DNA of 60,426 bases from Mariniblastus sp. Lineage in GTDB: Bacteria; Planctomycetota; Planctomycetia; Pirellulales; Pirellulaceae. Below, piece after piece: positions 1 to 10,000 of this stretch. Location of the stretch: NCBI GenBank assembly GCA_011523945.1, contig WTFU01000146.1, positions 34,416-94,841 of the forward strand, read 5' to 3'. Each line of letters begins with the position of its first letter. Positions within the stretch are counted from its first letter, which is position 1. The notes below the pieces were generated by a model. The model worked only from the letters and a program-made list of their open reading frames with translations. It was not told the origin of the DNA and ran no database searches. The position numbers were made by a program, and so were the translations under genes.

Positions 1-30
1 CAACCGATTCATTATCAACCGATTCATTAT
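1..30. repeat. 15-bp tandem direct repeat, two copies
   Basis: The unit CAACCGATTCATTAT occurs twice head to tail at the very start of the window and may continue beyond it. Its length is a multiple of three, so in the minus-strand frame it adds whole pentapeptides to the acidic N-terminus of the downstream gene. Confidence 0.8.
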
Positions 31-70
31 TGGAAAGCGATGATTGAGACTCAGTATCAGATTCACTCAA
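1..70 (-). CDS. N-terminal fragment of a probable PqiB/MlaD (MCE) protein, partial
   Basis: An open frame starts at a TTG at 70, overlaps the pqiA stop codon by a few bases, and runs off the window edge without a stop. The visible 23 residues are acidic and Ser/Asn-rich, with a five-residue NESVD-type unit repeated twice. The DNA basis is a 15-base tandem repeat at 1-30. In proteobacteria pqiA is followed by pqiB, which encodes an MCE-domain protein for lipid transport between the membranes, and a short polar N-terminus before the first membrane segment fits that. The identity rests only on position and the polar start. A GTG start in another frame is also open, so the frame is not certain. 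Confidence 0.4.
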   Translation of the reverse strand, partial: MSESDTESQSSLSNNESVDNESV

Positions 71-659
71 TTGATTTTTCCCAAATAGCATGTGGATCGA
101 AGGTAAGCGACGCAACCATGCTCATCGCCACACATAAAACAAACGCGATAATCGCGGGACCAAACTGGAATTCAACCATGTCACCAAGTTTAACAAGCAT
201 GACTAGGAATGCTAATAACATCACATCCATCATGCTCCATTTCCCGAGCGTTTCCATTAAACGAAGTGTGAATGCCTTTTGTTTTTTCTCAAACAATTCC
301 AATAAACTAAGCTCCAGCAAAAGCACAATTTTTGTTAATGGAAAAATGATGGAAAAAAGTAAAACGACAATCGCAACAAAATAGCTACCATGCCTGAACA
401 ACTCGATGATGCCACTCAAAATACTCGACTGGCTTTTAAATCCAAGTTGCTCGACTTCTAAAATCGGCAGCAATATCGCAGGCCAAAACAAAACAAACGC
501 TCCAACTGCCGCGGCAGCAGTACGATTGGCAGACTTTTCGCGATTACCAGCTTTAGAGAATGCCGTACCACAGCGACGACAACACGCACGCTGGTTTTCA
601 CCAATGCTCGGCACCTGCTGAATTAAGCCACAGCAGTGGCACGCTTTTAAAGGATTCAA
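63..659 (-). CDS. pqiA: PqiA-family inner-membrane protein, short single-domain form
   Basis: 198 residues from a TTG start (MNPLKACHCCG). The N-terminus holds two CxxC pairs (CHCC and CCRRC, residues 8-30), a zinc-ribbon-like element typical of PqiA. Four hydrophobic segments follow at about 48-67, 92-113, 140-160 and 165-188. Classical PqiA of enterobacteria has two such halves (about 400 residues); this one has a single half, like the shorter paralogs. Family knowledge: PqiA/YebS are integral inner-membrane partners of MCE proteins in lipid transport and envelope stress. The next gene starts inside its stop codon, which suggests a translationally coupled pqiAB-like pair. The TTG start is weakly supported. 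Confidence 0.75.
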   Translation of the reverse strand: MNPLKACHCCGLIQQVPSIGENQRACCRRCGTAFSKAGNREKSANRTAAAAVGAFVLFWPAILLPILEVEQLGFKSQSSILSGIIELFRHGSYFVAIVVLLFSIIFPLTKIVLLLELSLLELFEKKQKAFTLRLMETLGKWSMMDVMLLAFLVMLVKLGDMVEFQFGPAIIAFVLCVAMSMVASLTFDPHAIWEKSIE

Positions 660-767
660 AACAACCCCAGAAATAATTCGTTACCCTCAAATTCCTGATG
701 GTATCTTACCTAAAGTACAACTCACCTAAAACGAGTGGTATTTTATAATTCCAATTTTATCTGAGCT

Positions 768-1247
768 TTAGGACATCGGTGAATCTTGCATTTCACACAA
801 CGCAGAGAGATAAAGCAAACTCCGCTGCCGATCCGGTGTTCGGCGGATTATCTTGATCGTTGCGTTAATCAAATCTCGTCTCGATACCTGCCCCACCAAA
901 ACGCCGGCGCGTAGCACGGGCAAGCGGCGAGTCCGCTTATTGAGAAATATTTGAGCCATGCTTAAAAACCCGGTTTCCTCCGTAATCGTATCCGCAGGCT
1001 CACTCATGAAGGCACCAACCTCGTTTGCAGGTAATCCTTCATAGGCAGCATCCACCATCACTTCTAAACATGACTTCTCCGTAAACATTCCAAGAAGTCG
1101 CTTACTCGAATCAATAACCGGAGCGCCGGAAATTTTATTACGCGACAACAGTTCGATCGCTTTGAAGACATCCATTTCGGCGTCAAGAGTTATTAGCCGC
1201 CTCACCATGATATCAGACGCAGAGAAATTCTTTTCACTTTTCAACAT
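768..1247 (-). CDS. Two-CBS-domain protein
   Basis: 159 residues. The frame is open further upstream, but the start chosen is the ATG at 1247 (MLKSEKNFSA), preceded by AAGGAG at proper spacing. Two tandem CBS units are visible. The first covers about 10-75 (DIMVRRLITL, then KISGAPVIDSSKRLLGMFTE); the second covers about 80-140 (MSEPADTITEETGFL, then RRLPVLRAGVLVGQVSRRDL). CBS pairs bind adenine nucleotides and sense energy state or regulate a partner. Nothing else is fused, so this is a stand-alone CBS protein with unknown partner. It has its own unit, separated from pqiA by about 108 bases. Confidence 0.85.
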   Translation of the reverse strand: MLKSEKNFSASDIMVRRLITLDAEMDVFKAIELLSRNKISGAPVIDSSKRLLGMFTEKSCLEVMVDAAYEGLPANEVGAFMSEPADTITEETGFLSMAQIFLNKRTRRLPVLRAGVLVGQVSRRDLINATIKIIRRTPDRQRSLLYLSALCEMQDSPMS

Positions 1248-1677
1248 GAATCGACTCCTTGGTTGAAGATACGGAATGGTCAATTTCACTTTAGCGAACT
1301 CAATGCACTAATCCAGCTAATTTCCCCTCAATTACGAGCCATCATTCTTGCCAGCAACGCTTGTGAAATTAATCACGAACTTTCCCCGAGCGGCGAAGAG
1401 AAACCTCACTAGCGTGGAGGAAACGAAAGCAAAATTATTTTCTGCCCCATTAGTTTAAAACAGACTATTTGAGATTGGCGAACGGCAATGACGCCTCCCA
1501 TGCAAAATAGTTCTCAAGGCCCATGAGAATGTAGAAAGAGCGCCGACGCTGTGATCTCCAGCTCTCTTGCAAGACTGAATTCAAGAGTAAGAAAGAGAAC
1601 TAGTTTTTGATCGGTTAGAGCGCTGGCTTTCTTACGACAATGCTCGTCTCACATGCCATGAAACATTCGAACTGACG
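1248..1677. other. Intergenic region, no gene seen
   Basis: About 430 bases between two minus-strand genes. No open frame with coding character and no tRNA. Short inverted words ACTATTT at about 1464 and AAATAGT at about 1505 are too far apart and too short to call. It should hold the promoter of the CBS gene near its right-strand start. Confidence 0.5.
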
Positions 1678-2397
1678 TTAATGGATATCCATTGAACGAG
1701 ACGAGGAAACAGAATCCAAAACAGAAGTTCCTGCGGAGGGAGGTAGACCCGCTCGGTTCAAAGAAGCCGGATCGTCCCAGTCAAAAGTCTCCTTGGGCGT
1801 TTTCCGAACGAACAAACCCGATATAAGTGCAATCATCGCTGCAAAAATCGCAAGGCCACCGGCAACGATACTCCCTTTCAGGGTCGTTTCGCCGAGTACA
1901 GGATTCTGCAATTCAAATCCAGAATGCAAAACAGTAGAGTTGGCAATATCTAGATTTTTATAATCCCGCGAAAGTTGTGAATGAAGTGCTTGATCGAGTT
2001 CCTGACGTCTTTCCCAATAGTTTGTGTCCAACTCTCCTGTTTTTATCAGCCGCTTAAAATCCGCTTGCGAATGTACATTTTTAAAACAAATCAAGACAGC
2101 GGAATAACCGTGGCCAACCTTGCCTGAAGTGGGTGGAAAAAATGGAACGCAAACAAGCTCCCAATCCCCATCTTGCTCGCGATCTACGAAAGCCGTGAAC
2201 TTCCCTGGCACAAACTTGGTCAACCGCACGCGGGACATATCATCAGGCCGTTTCTCTAAAACATCAGCGCATGTTAGCGAAACAGCAACCCCCGAAGACT
2301 TTTCAGAATTCAAGGTTTCTGCGTAACTAAGGTAACCAACGAATCCACACAGGATCAAACAGCAACCGCTAAGTGAGATGACTATTTTTCGAATCAT
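1678..2397 (-). CDS. Membrane protein of unknown function with two transmembrane segments
   Basis: 239 residues if started at the ATG at 2397 (MIRKIVISLSG); a TTG 42 bases upstream in frame is an alternative. A hydrophobic segment at about 5-25 is followed by a polar exposed domain of about 150 residues, then a second membrane segment at about 178-200 (SIVAGGLAIFAAMIALISGL) and a Ser-rich tail. The topology of two membrane segments around one external domain suggests a domain outside the membrane with both ends cytoplasmic. No catalytic motif was recognised. It is flanked by gaps on both sides and looks monocistronic. I do not recognise the family. Confidence 0.6.
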   Translation of the reverse strand: MIRKIVISLSGCCLILCGFVGYLSYAETLNSEKSSGVAVSLTCADVLEKRPDDMSRVRLTKFVPGKFTAFVDREQDGDWELVCVPFFPPTSGKVGHGYSAVLICFKNVHSQADFKRLIKTGELDTNYWERRQELDQALHSQLSRDYKNLDIANSTVLHSGFELQNPVLGETTLKGSIVAGGLAIFAAMIALISGLFVRKTPKETFDWDDPASLNRAGLPPSAGTSVLDSVSSSRSMDIH

Positions 2398-2774
2398 TTC
2401 TGAACTTTTAGGATCAGTTAAACGGACTTCTAATGTCAAACTATAGGTTTCAGAAGCGAAAAAGAGAGCTTACTAACCAAAAACCTGTTCTTACCAATTA
2501 GGGTGATAACGATTAAGTGAGTTTCACCAATTACGCTACCCCAGAGAATTCCAAATCGCTCCTAAGCAGCTTGAGGTAATACAGAAAAATGAAGGGCACA
2601 CCCTAATTCGAGGCCGCAATTGGGCAGAATTCAAATAGCGTTTTGGGCTCCAACCTCTCGGACCTCCGGACTCCCATACCTTTTCAAGTATCCAGCTACG
2701 GAAAGCCTTCATTCCAAGGAATAATAACAAACTGAGATCAGATTTTACGAACAGAAAATTAACTAGCTCAAGCG
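2398..2774. other. Intergenic region, no convincing gene
   Basis: About 377 bases. A 64-codon minus-strand frame at 2536-2730 has no recognisable protein character, and I do not call it. No strong terminator hairpin was found. Confidence 0.4.
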
Positions 2775-4490
2775 TTACTGATCCAACTTCGCCTTGCGCA
2801 GTGCTTGATACTTTTCTTGCAGGACTTTTTCCTCAGTAGCCCGGATTCGCTCATCTAGTATCGTTCTCAAAGCGCCAAACCTACGAGTGATGTAAGCCAA
2901 CTCACTTGCATTACTCGTTCTTGCTTTCAGCTTCAATTCCTGATCAGTCAGTTCCGTCAACATATCACTTATTGACAACTCATCCAGATTGCTCAAGCTT
3001 TCTTTGATAGCTTCCATCTTTTCGTCTTCAATGGCTTGCTTGGCCTCGGCCTCAAAAACCGTTCGCTGAATAACCATGCTCAAAATCTCGTTCTCCAAAC
3101 CACGCACAACCCCCTGTGCATAAAGTCTCGTTTCATCATTGGGCAGAGTCGATTCAACAGAATCATAAAGTCCAGGCATAATCGGTAATCGTCGCAACCC
3201 ACGTTCTCCCCGCTTGATGAGAATCAAACGCAGTCCTTCGGAATCTGGGGGAATCTCTATCGATCCGCGCCAGTCTGTTTTTCCAAGTAAAATCTTATCC
3301 TCAATTGGTGCTTCGGGCGAACGCGCCCATACCTCAAACCCTTCCATTGGTGTTCGAGCTTTATCATCAGAGACTAAAAACAACCGAGTGGATCGTTCCG
3401 GGGGGCGAATAACAAGCGCCAATTTTTGCGAACGCTTGCTCTTCCGTTGAGAAAGAGGCGCCCGCCGGTTGGATTCAATGGAAGCCCGCAAATCGGCTCC
3501 ATCCTTTCGTTTACTTGTTAGGTACGTAAACTCAATTGGTTGAAGTTTAACCAACTCACCCTTACGATCCGTCAATCGAATCACTGGTAGAAATCGATCA
3601 TCATCCCGGATATAAATCGGCGATCCAACAATGGGAGCAGCTACCCACTCGAATGCTTCATCGTCAATCTCAGCTACCGCCTCATCTCCCAGACTTCGTG
3701 TATTCGGCTGAAGCGTCGTACGGATGCAACTTTGCACCCCCCGAATCTGCATGATCACTTCGTCTTTTTTTACAGTCTTCCCTTCACTATTTTCCACCTC
3801 TATCTCTTGGACTCGATCAATCTTTGCCAACGGCATAAAGGCCACGTTAATCGCGTCCATGATATAACGCCCGAGCTCATTTCGCTGAATCACTTTGCGA
3901 ACCACTAAAGGGCCCCATAACTGGGTCTGAATATCAAACTCACGCACGCGCACATCCACTACCCCATGCGCTTCTTCCAAGCAAACAACCATCAATTTGT
4001 CGTACGGCAACAACGCGGGAACTGATTCCAACGCTTCAAATTTTTCAGGAGCCCCCAAACTCTCGATAAAACGATTTCGCCAGCGTACTGGCGCCAGCCC
4101 CGTGGTCAAATCCCATCCACTGGGATCCAGCAACTCTGAACGTCGAGTAACATCTTTCGCAATATTGCGATAAATCGCATCGATCAACGGTGAACCATCG
4201 AGACAAAACCAAACCGCGACCTGATAAGGCCGAAATTCCCAAGCCCTTTTGCTGGTCTCAACGAGATCCTGATCGTCGAAATCAGGCACAAATAAATCGG
4301 CTTCCGAAACTGCAGGCTCAACTTCTGACTCAGACACCTTAGCTTGCTCAACCGAATCATCAGGTGAAATCTCCTGAGCTCGCGTTACATCCGACGCTGC
4401 GACCAGCCCCATTACAGAGACAGACAAAACCAGCAGGCAGGCTCGCCAGTTGAGATACTTGGGGGTAGTTATCATTTGGAGAATTTTCAT
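2775..4490 (-). CDS. Secreted protein of unknown function, last gene of the ExbBD cluster
   Basis: 571 residues. It has a signal peptide at about 1-38 with a hydrophobic core (LLVLSVSVMGLVAA) and a likely signal peptidase site near TRAQE. Residues about 75-350 form a mixed alpha/beta body without a motif I can name. About 380-425 resembles a beta-sandwich stretch. The last 100 residues are rich in Glu, Lys and Leu and probably form a coiled coil. The start codon overlaps the stop of the upstream solute-binding protein gene by four bases (ATGA), so the two are translationally coupled. This points to a periplasmic partner of that binding protein. No function is claimed. Confidence 0.75.
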   Translation of the reverse strand: MKILQMITTPKYLNWRACLLVLSVSVMGLVAASDVTRAQEISPDDSVEQAKVSESEVEPAVSEADLFVPDFDDQDLVETSKRAWEFRPYQVAVWFCLDGSPLIDAIYRNIAKDVTRRSELLDPSGWDLTTGLAPVRWRNRFIESLGAPEKFEALESVPALLPYDKLMVVCLEEAHGVVDVRVREFDIQTQLWGPLVVRKVIQRNELGRYIMDAINVAFMPLAKIDRVQEIEVENSEGKTVKKDEVIMQIRGVQSCIRTTLQPNTRSLGDEAVAEIDDEAFEWVAAPIVGSPIYIRDDDRFLPVIRLTDRKGELVKLQPIEFTYLTSKRKDGADLRASIESNRRAPLSQRKSKRSQKLALVIRPPERSTRLFLVSDDKARTPMEGFEVWARSPEAPIEDKILLGKTDWRGSIEIPPDSEGLRLILIKRGERGLRRLPIMPGLYDSVESTLPNDETRLYAQGVVRGLENEILSMVIQRTVFEAEAKQAIEDEKMEAIKESLSNLDELSISDMLTELTDQELKLKARTSNASELAYITRRFGALRTILDERIRATEEKVLQEKYQALRKAKLDQ

Positions 4491-6883
4491 TTTTCTTGCT
4501 CTTCTTTTTCAGCCGTCAAATCAATTTTCCAGCGATCGACGTTTTGATAAAGATGAATTAAATCCCGCCCTATCGCACGGACTGTATCGCGATAAGCAAA
4601 ATATTCTCTGACTTGATAAAGCGGCACGACTGAAAGATCTACCGCAGTTTGCCGATGCAAACGTCGAAGGTCAGCACAAGCTCTTTGCCAACTCCTTGCG
4701 TAACTTAAATTACGTAACGTTTGCTCGATGGGCGCACTAACCATCGTCGCGATGCCTTCGGGACCAATGACATTACTCGCGTCGACTAAAGGTTCTTCCA
4801 TCGTGACCTCTAGATAAAGAAAATCCCAGTTGTCATCCGGCGGAATCGTCTCACCACGCTTCAGCTCTCGGGTGGTCGTTTCGACGCCTATTTCCGTCCA
4901 CATTCTCGCAATCGCGGCTGCAGAATTTGCCGCGACCGAACCGCTCGGGTAGGCAATGACCAATTTAGGACTTGGCAACGGTTCCGGGCGAACAGGCGGT
5001 CTGGCTCTCAGGGCTAAATCCACCATCACCATTCCCATTTCCGAATTGAAAGCTAACGGACGCACCTTGAGATCATAAGCATAAGCAATTTGATCGTTAT
5101 CCTCAGATCCAATTGGAAAGGGGCCACTGATCACCTCGCAACCATCAACCGGCTGCCCTCCACTGATCACGTCATTCACAAGTAAGTTGCGATCAATGGC
5201 GTGGGACAGACCATTCTTAAAACTCGGATCTTTGCCCGCTTCCGCACGTATCTTCGGAATCAACATGTGTACAGTCGGTAAAATATAGGGGCGGGCTTGA
5301 ACCCGTTCATTCTCTCGAATCTTCAAAAGATCCGCATTGGGAACCCGATCGAGCACATCAATATTACCGGCAAGCAATTGGTCTACCGCATCCGAGCCAT
5401 TCTCAAAAACTTCCTCGACAATCACCGGATGCTGGTGATCGGAATGACGGGGATACATTTCGTTTAGTTCATAAACATTCGCCCCGTTATCCTCACCCGT
5501 TTGCACATAGAAACCATTCCGCACGGTCTCCCCGTTTTCATCTCCATCGGAATACTTCAGCTTCAAAAGAGCTTCGGGTCGCACAAACGGCGTCCGCAGG
5601 GTGAATACAACTCGATTTTCCCCTTCGATTTCAACTGATTTCAAAATTTTCGCCCAGGCAACGTTGTGATTAGGAGATGTCTCCACTGCCGCGGAAGTCA
5701 GTCGCAAAGCAAGTCCAAACGCATCAATTTCAGGGACAGCAAACCCAGTTGGATTCTCGTCAATTTCCATTGCATATTTCAAACCGATTTCATCCAAAGG
5801 AAAAATCCGTCCGTTTAGGAATTCAAACTTACCGCCTTCATCCGTCAAACCTGTATTCTCTATCAACGTGCGTTGCGTCAATCGCCCCACCCGACGCGAC
5901 CCCCAATGTTCAATTCGGTTGGGATTTGCATCCGCTCCATCCTGAGTGACGCCAACAACGATCAGTGGAAACCTGAGCAGCAGTGATTTCTGTAGCTCTA
6001 AAACTTCAGGACGACCGGGGAACATCTGCTCGGCCTTTTTAGCGGAGAGGTGCGCTTCTCTTCCCTTGCCTTCATCTGCGTACTTCTCTGCCAAAACGAC
6101 CAGATCATTACTGCGCTGAAGAAATTTCGCATTCCATTCCGTTTTTAACTGGTTCGCTTTTTCACCGTATTTGTCTACCAACGAAGCAAGTTGTTGCCGA
6201 ACTCCAATGTAATCTTCGACTTGAAAACGACGATCAATCATTCCGTTATGACAGCTCATGACGATATTGATCAATGGAACATCAAATCCCGGCACATTGA
6301 AACTACTGTCCTTTTCGTAAAGGTCTTCAAAAATAGACAGCGCGAGTTCGTATTCACCTAAATCAAAATTCTTTTTACCGTCGAGGAAAAGACAATTCAT
6401 CATCGATGCTACCATCGCGGGATCGTCTTTTCCTCCAAGGTTATAAACACGAAAAAGATTTCGGAATGCTTTTGAATATTCCCGGGTTGCAATCCACTGA
6501 TTGGCTTCTTCGACAAGAATCTCATTAAATGTCAGGATCCGGGCAATACTCGAATACGGAACCTCGAGTCGCTCATCTACATCTTGGAAATATTCAAAAA
6601 CTAATTCACCACGTTCGGGCAAGGGATTGGGAGGCAGCTCCCCTTTAATCGGCTTGGTCTTCAGTATGGCGAACTCACCTGCTTCGTTTAGAAATACCAA
6701 GTCGAATGGCTCCCCATCGACATAATCCCCCTTAAGATCTTCCTTCTTGATCCACTGGGCGTGCAAAGGAATAGCCGAATAGAGCAGCCCAATCAGAACA
6801 CCCGCAGCAACGCATGCACGCTTCGATGAAACGCGGCGAACGCAAATGATGGTAAATTGAAAAAGATTAAATGCGTATTTCAT
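4487..6883 (-). CDS. Periplasmic family-5 (peptide/nickel-type) solute-binding protein with N-terminal repeat domain
   Basis: About 798 residues from the ATG at 6883; a TTG at 6982 is the only longer option. A signal peptide with core AGVLIGLLYSAIPLHA ends near residue 45. Residues about 100-300 look like helical TPR-type repeats (ANQWIATREYSKAFRNLF, YELALSIFEDLYEKD). From about 390 on the layout is that of SBP_bac_5 proteins: TLRTPFVRPEALL, then GNIDVLDRVPNADLLKI, FKNGLSHAIDRNLLVND and the C-terminal ARMWTEIGVETTTRELKRG. Family-5 proteins normally deliver oligopeptides or metals to an ABC permease. No permease or ATPase gene lies nearby, so this one is an orphan placed in an ExbBD cluster, and its role may be structural or in sensing rather than uptake. 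Confidence 0.75.
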   Translation of the reverse strand: MKYAFNLFQFTIICVRRVSSKRACVAAGVLIGLLYSAIPLHAQWIKKEDLKGDYVDGEPFDLVFLNEAGEFAILKTKPIKGELPPNPLPERGELVFEYFQDVDERLEVPYSSIARILTFNEILVEEANQWIATREYSKAFRNLFRVYNLGGKDDPAMVASMMNCLFLDGKKNFDLGEYELALSIFEDLYEKDSSFNVPGFDVPLINIVMSCHNGMIDRRFQVEDYIGVRQQLASLVDKYGEKANQLKTEWNAKFLQRSNDLVVLAEKYADEGKGREAHLSAKKAEQMFPGRPEVLELQKSLLLRFPLIVVGVTQDGADANPNRIEHWGSRRVGRLTQRTLIENTGLTDEGGKFEFLNGRIFPLDEIGLKYAMEIDENPTGFAVPEIDAFGLALRLTSAAVETSPNHNVAWAKILKSVEIEGENRVVFTLRTPFVRPEALLKLKYSDGDENGETVRNGFYVQTGEDNGANVYELNEMYPRHSDHQHPVIVEEVFENGSDAVDQLLAGNIDVLDRVPNADLLKIRENERVQARPYILPTVHMLIPKIRAEAGKDPSFKNGLSHAIDRNLLVNDVISGGQPVDGCEVISGPFPIGSEDNDQIAYAYDLKVRPLAFNSEMGMVMVDLALRARPPVRPEPLPSPKLVIAYPSGSVAANSAAAIARMWTEIGVETTTRELKRGETIPPDDNWDFLYLEVTMEEPLVDASNVIGPEGIATMVSAPIEQTLRNLSYARSWQRACADLRRLHRQTAVDLSVVPLYQVREYFAYRDTVRAIGRDLIHLYQNVDRWKIDLTAEKEEQEK

Positions 6884-7001
6884 TGGTACTACGTGATCGC
6901 CTTTGTTTTCGCTCCATCCGCAGACGGAGTAAATCGTTACTTTTTTCCTTAGAGAACTGAACGCTAATCCAAACCTCCCCAACTATTCACATCAAAACTC
7001 T

Positions 7002-10000
7002 CTACTTCGGCTGATCAATAATGTGAACGGTTCCATCCAACCCCCCGAAATACATCTTGTTATCTTTGAGAAGTGGTTGGTGATTAATCGGTTGTCCCAA
7101 AGAAACCTTGGAAACCGGCTTTCCAGTTTTGGGATCTAGCCAAACTATGTTTCCATTCTGATAACAAAGCATCAGCCCTCCTTTAACGCCATCGGTCACC
7201 CGAGGAGAGCACGCGAATTTAGCCTTCTGCAATTCAACCGACCATTTCAAGGTCAAGTCTTCTTCGTAACAGTGCAGCATTCCATCGCTCGTTGACACGA
7301 GAACTCCAGCCTCGGTCGCCCAGGGACCCGTGACAAGATCCGACTTCAACGCCATTTCTTTCGCAATCGCCAATGGCTGCGATGTGAAAGCGGCCAGCTT
7401 GTCACCGTCCGCTGTATCCAAAACCCCATAAAGTTGAGTGCCGGAAAAAACCACATTCGATTTCACAGGGGTCTCGCAAACCAGCTCTCCGGTCTTCTTG
7501 ATGGCACGGGGATTACTTCCAGAAAGCAAGTAAATCATACTTGGCAGTTCTTTATCTACCTGCCCCCTCGCGATCACCAGTTGGCTTTCATCCAAGCCAA
7601 CCGGTTCGAACCATCTTGGCGTATTCCCATTAGGCTGCAGTGCCGGCTGAAAAGGGGTTCCCTGCATCGCCCCGGTGTTGGTGTTGACCCGTGCGACTTG
7701 ACCAGTGAGCGTTGGAACGATCACGTCATTCCCCATCGCGATGGGTGGGCATGCGATTCTGTCCGCTGGTTTTACCAGTGACAACACCCGCGATTTGTTT
7801 TTTACCAAATCCACCAACAACATATCTTTCCGGCCTTCGGCTCCAAAGCAGGCAAATTTATCGTCTGGCAATTCAACCAGTGTTTCGAATTGAAGGTCGG
7901 AGCGAATCTTACTTGCTCGCATCGACGCCGCAGCAACTCCAGAATCGACAACCGCTTCGTCGATCGGAAACGTATCTCCCTGATTATTCACCGCAATCAC
8001 GGTATCTTTGTACAAAATTGGCGAGCCTGCCAAGTCTCCGCCGATATCTGTTCGCCAAACAGTTTTGAGTTCCATGGCGTCAACAAGTGACGCTGACACC
8101 ATCCCTGATCGGCTTCGCTTTTTGATATGAAACAAGTAATCATCAAGCTTACTTACCGGTGCCAAAAACGTATCACCGCTGTCAACATTTACAATTCGAT
8201 CAAATTGAGCGAGGTTTCGGGGAACCCGGTAACGCATGATTCCTTTTCCAGCCACCCAAAGATTACTTCCCTCGGTAGTTACAAATACTCGTTCGCTACC
8301 TTTGGCATCAAACACGTCCTGAGTCAGAACATTGACTGGGTTCTTTTCCTCTTCGGGATACAACTCAAGAATCCTCAACTCGCCGGTATCTGAGGTCAAA
8401 AGCATCCATCGACCGAACCGCTTCATTGGAGTAGAGACTGTTCCCGAAACAATCCCGGGGATCATTTGAACTAACTCGAGAGCTGCCCCTTTATCGCGAG
8501 GTTTCAAAACGTACAGATCAGACTGACCTCCCTGGTTACCGATCAGCAAAATGTGCCCCGTCCATGTTTGCGGAGCAGTCGAGATACTGCCTTCATAATG
8601 GCCCAAGCTAAAGACCTCGACACAATCGAGCGTTTGACTCGATATCACATACAGGTTTTGATAACTGCCCACTTGGTAAAGGTAGGGATCACGATCGGCT
8701 AACATGGCACTAACGTTGACCGGTTGCGGTAACTGGATCGAGTGCGTCAATTCACCAGTTGACCGATTAAACTGCAACAACTTTCCAGATTCAGTGCTAA
8801 GAATCACTGCCTGGTCGGTTAGCGACGGCGCCAAAAACGGCTCCTGGATTTCGACTCGCCAAATCAACTCTCCCGTTCTTAGATCCAATTGTAGTAAATC
8901 GTTATTCCGTTGATCTGAAACGATCACCTTTTCATCGGTGGTGACTTCGGGCTGATGCGTCGTCTCAAACCCGACAAATCGCCGCCACTTAACTACGCCC
9001 TGCCCTGCATCAATCCCGTAAACTGAACCTTCTGCAAGAAACGCAACAACCTCGTCCTTGAGCGCAGGAACCGGTTTACCCGAGGTAACAGAAAGCACAA
9101 CTGTTTGTTCAACCGCTCCGTCCCGTGAAGCTTTAGTAGCCTTTACATCGGGTAATTCGATTTGCTTGACCAATGCTCGTTCAGTTTGGCTGATCTTGAG
9201 CATTAAATCACGAATGGCCTTGCGACTTGCTAAATCACCGTAATTGCGGGTTAGTTTCCGATAGACCGCAAATGCCTCATCGGTTTTTTTGTCTTCATTC
9301 AATCTCTCAATCCGGACGAGATCCAATTCGTACTGCTCTTCTTTTTCAATTTGCCCTTCAATTGTGGCAATGTTATTTGCAATCTTCAAATAGTTATCGT
9401 TCACCGACGGCGCCTTCCGAAGACTGCTCGGAATGTATACCGGATCCTCTACGAGAGTATTGAAATCCTTAATCTTGACCAACTCTTCTTTCATCTTGTC
9501 AAGATCAGTGACTTTGATTGCCTTCTTGGAAATAGCCGCCAAGGATGTCGGCAGCATAACCGCGAGATCGTCCCGCAGTTCCTCCATCTGACTATTCGCA
9601 TCTTCCTGCTCTCTCAATTCAGGCAGCAGGGTCTGAGACTGTTTAATTACCTCCGTGTAATTCCTTAACCCATAGGTTCCACGGATAATTGAGTGAATTC
9701 TTTTAACTTCCGCCTTCGGTGCGTCTTTATGTGACTCATACTGATCAAGATAATTTTCAAACTTCTTTTGAGCGTCACCGTAACTCTGTTTGTTAAAACT
9801 GCTCATTGCAGCTTCGAACATATCCTCCGGTTTTTGACCAATGTTGACGAACCATAAAACCGCAACACCGATCAACAAAACGCCCAAAATCCCGAAACCA
9901 ATGTACAACCACTTGGTCGCCCATTGATCGCTCCGATCTTTCTTCCCTTTGAATGAGGCCAACGTTTGCTGGGGGCCACTCTGTGTTTGATAACCTCCCG

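Noticed and set aside
1464..1511. Spaced inverted words ACTATTT/AAATAGT as an operator
   Set aside because: Only 7 bases, 34 bases apart, and far from any start codon; likely chance in AT-rich DNA.
2536..2730. 64-codon minus-strand open frame
   Set aside because: Biased composition without hydrophobic core or motif, no ribosome site, no neighbour support.
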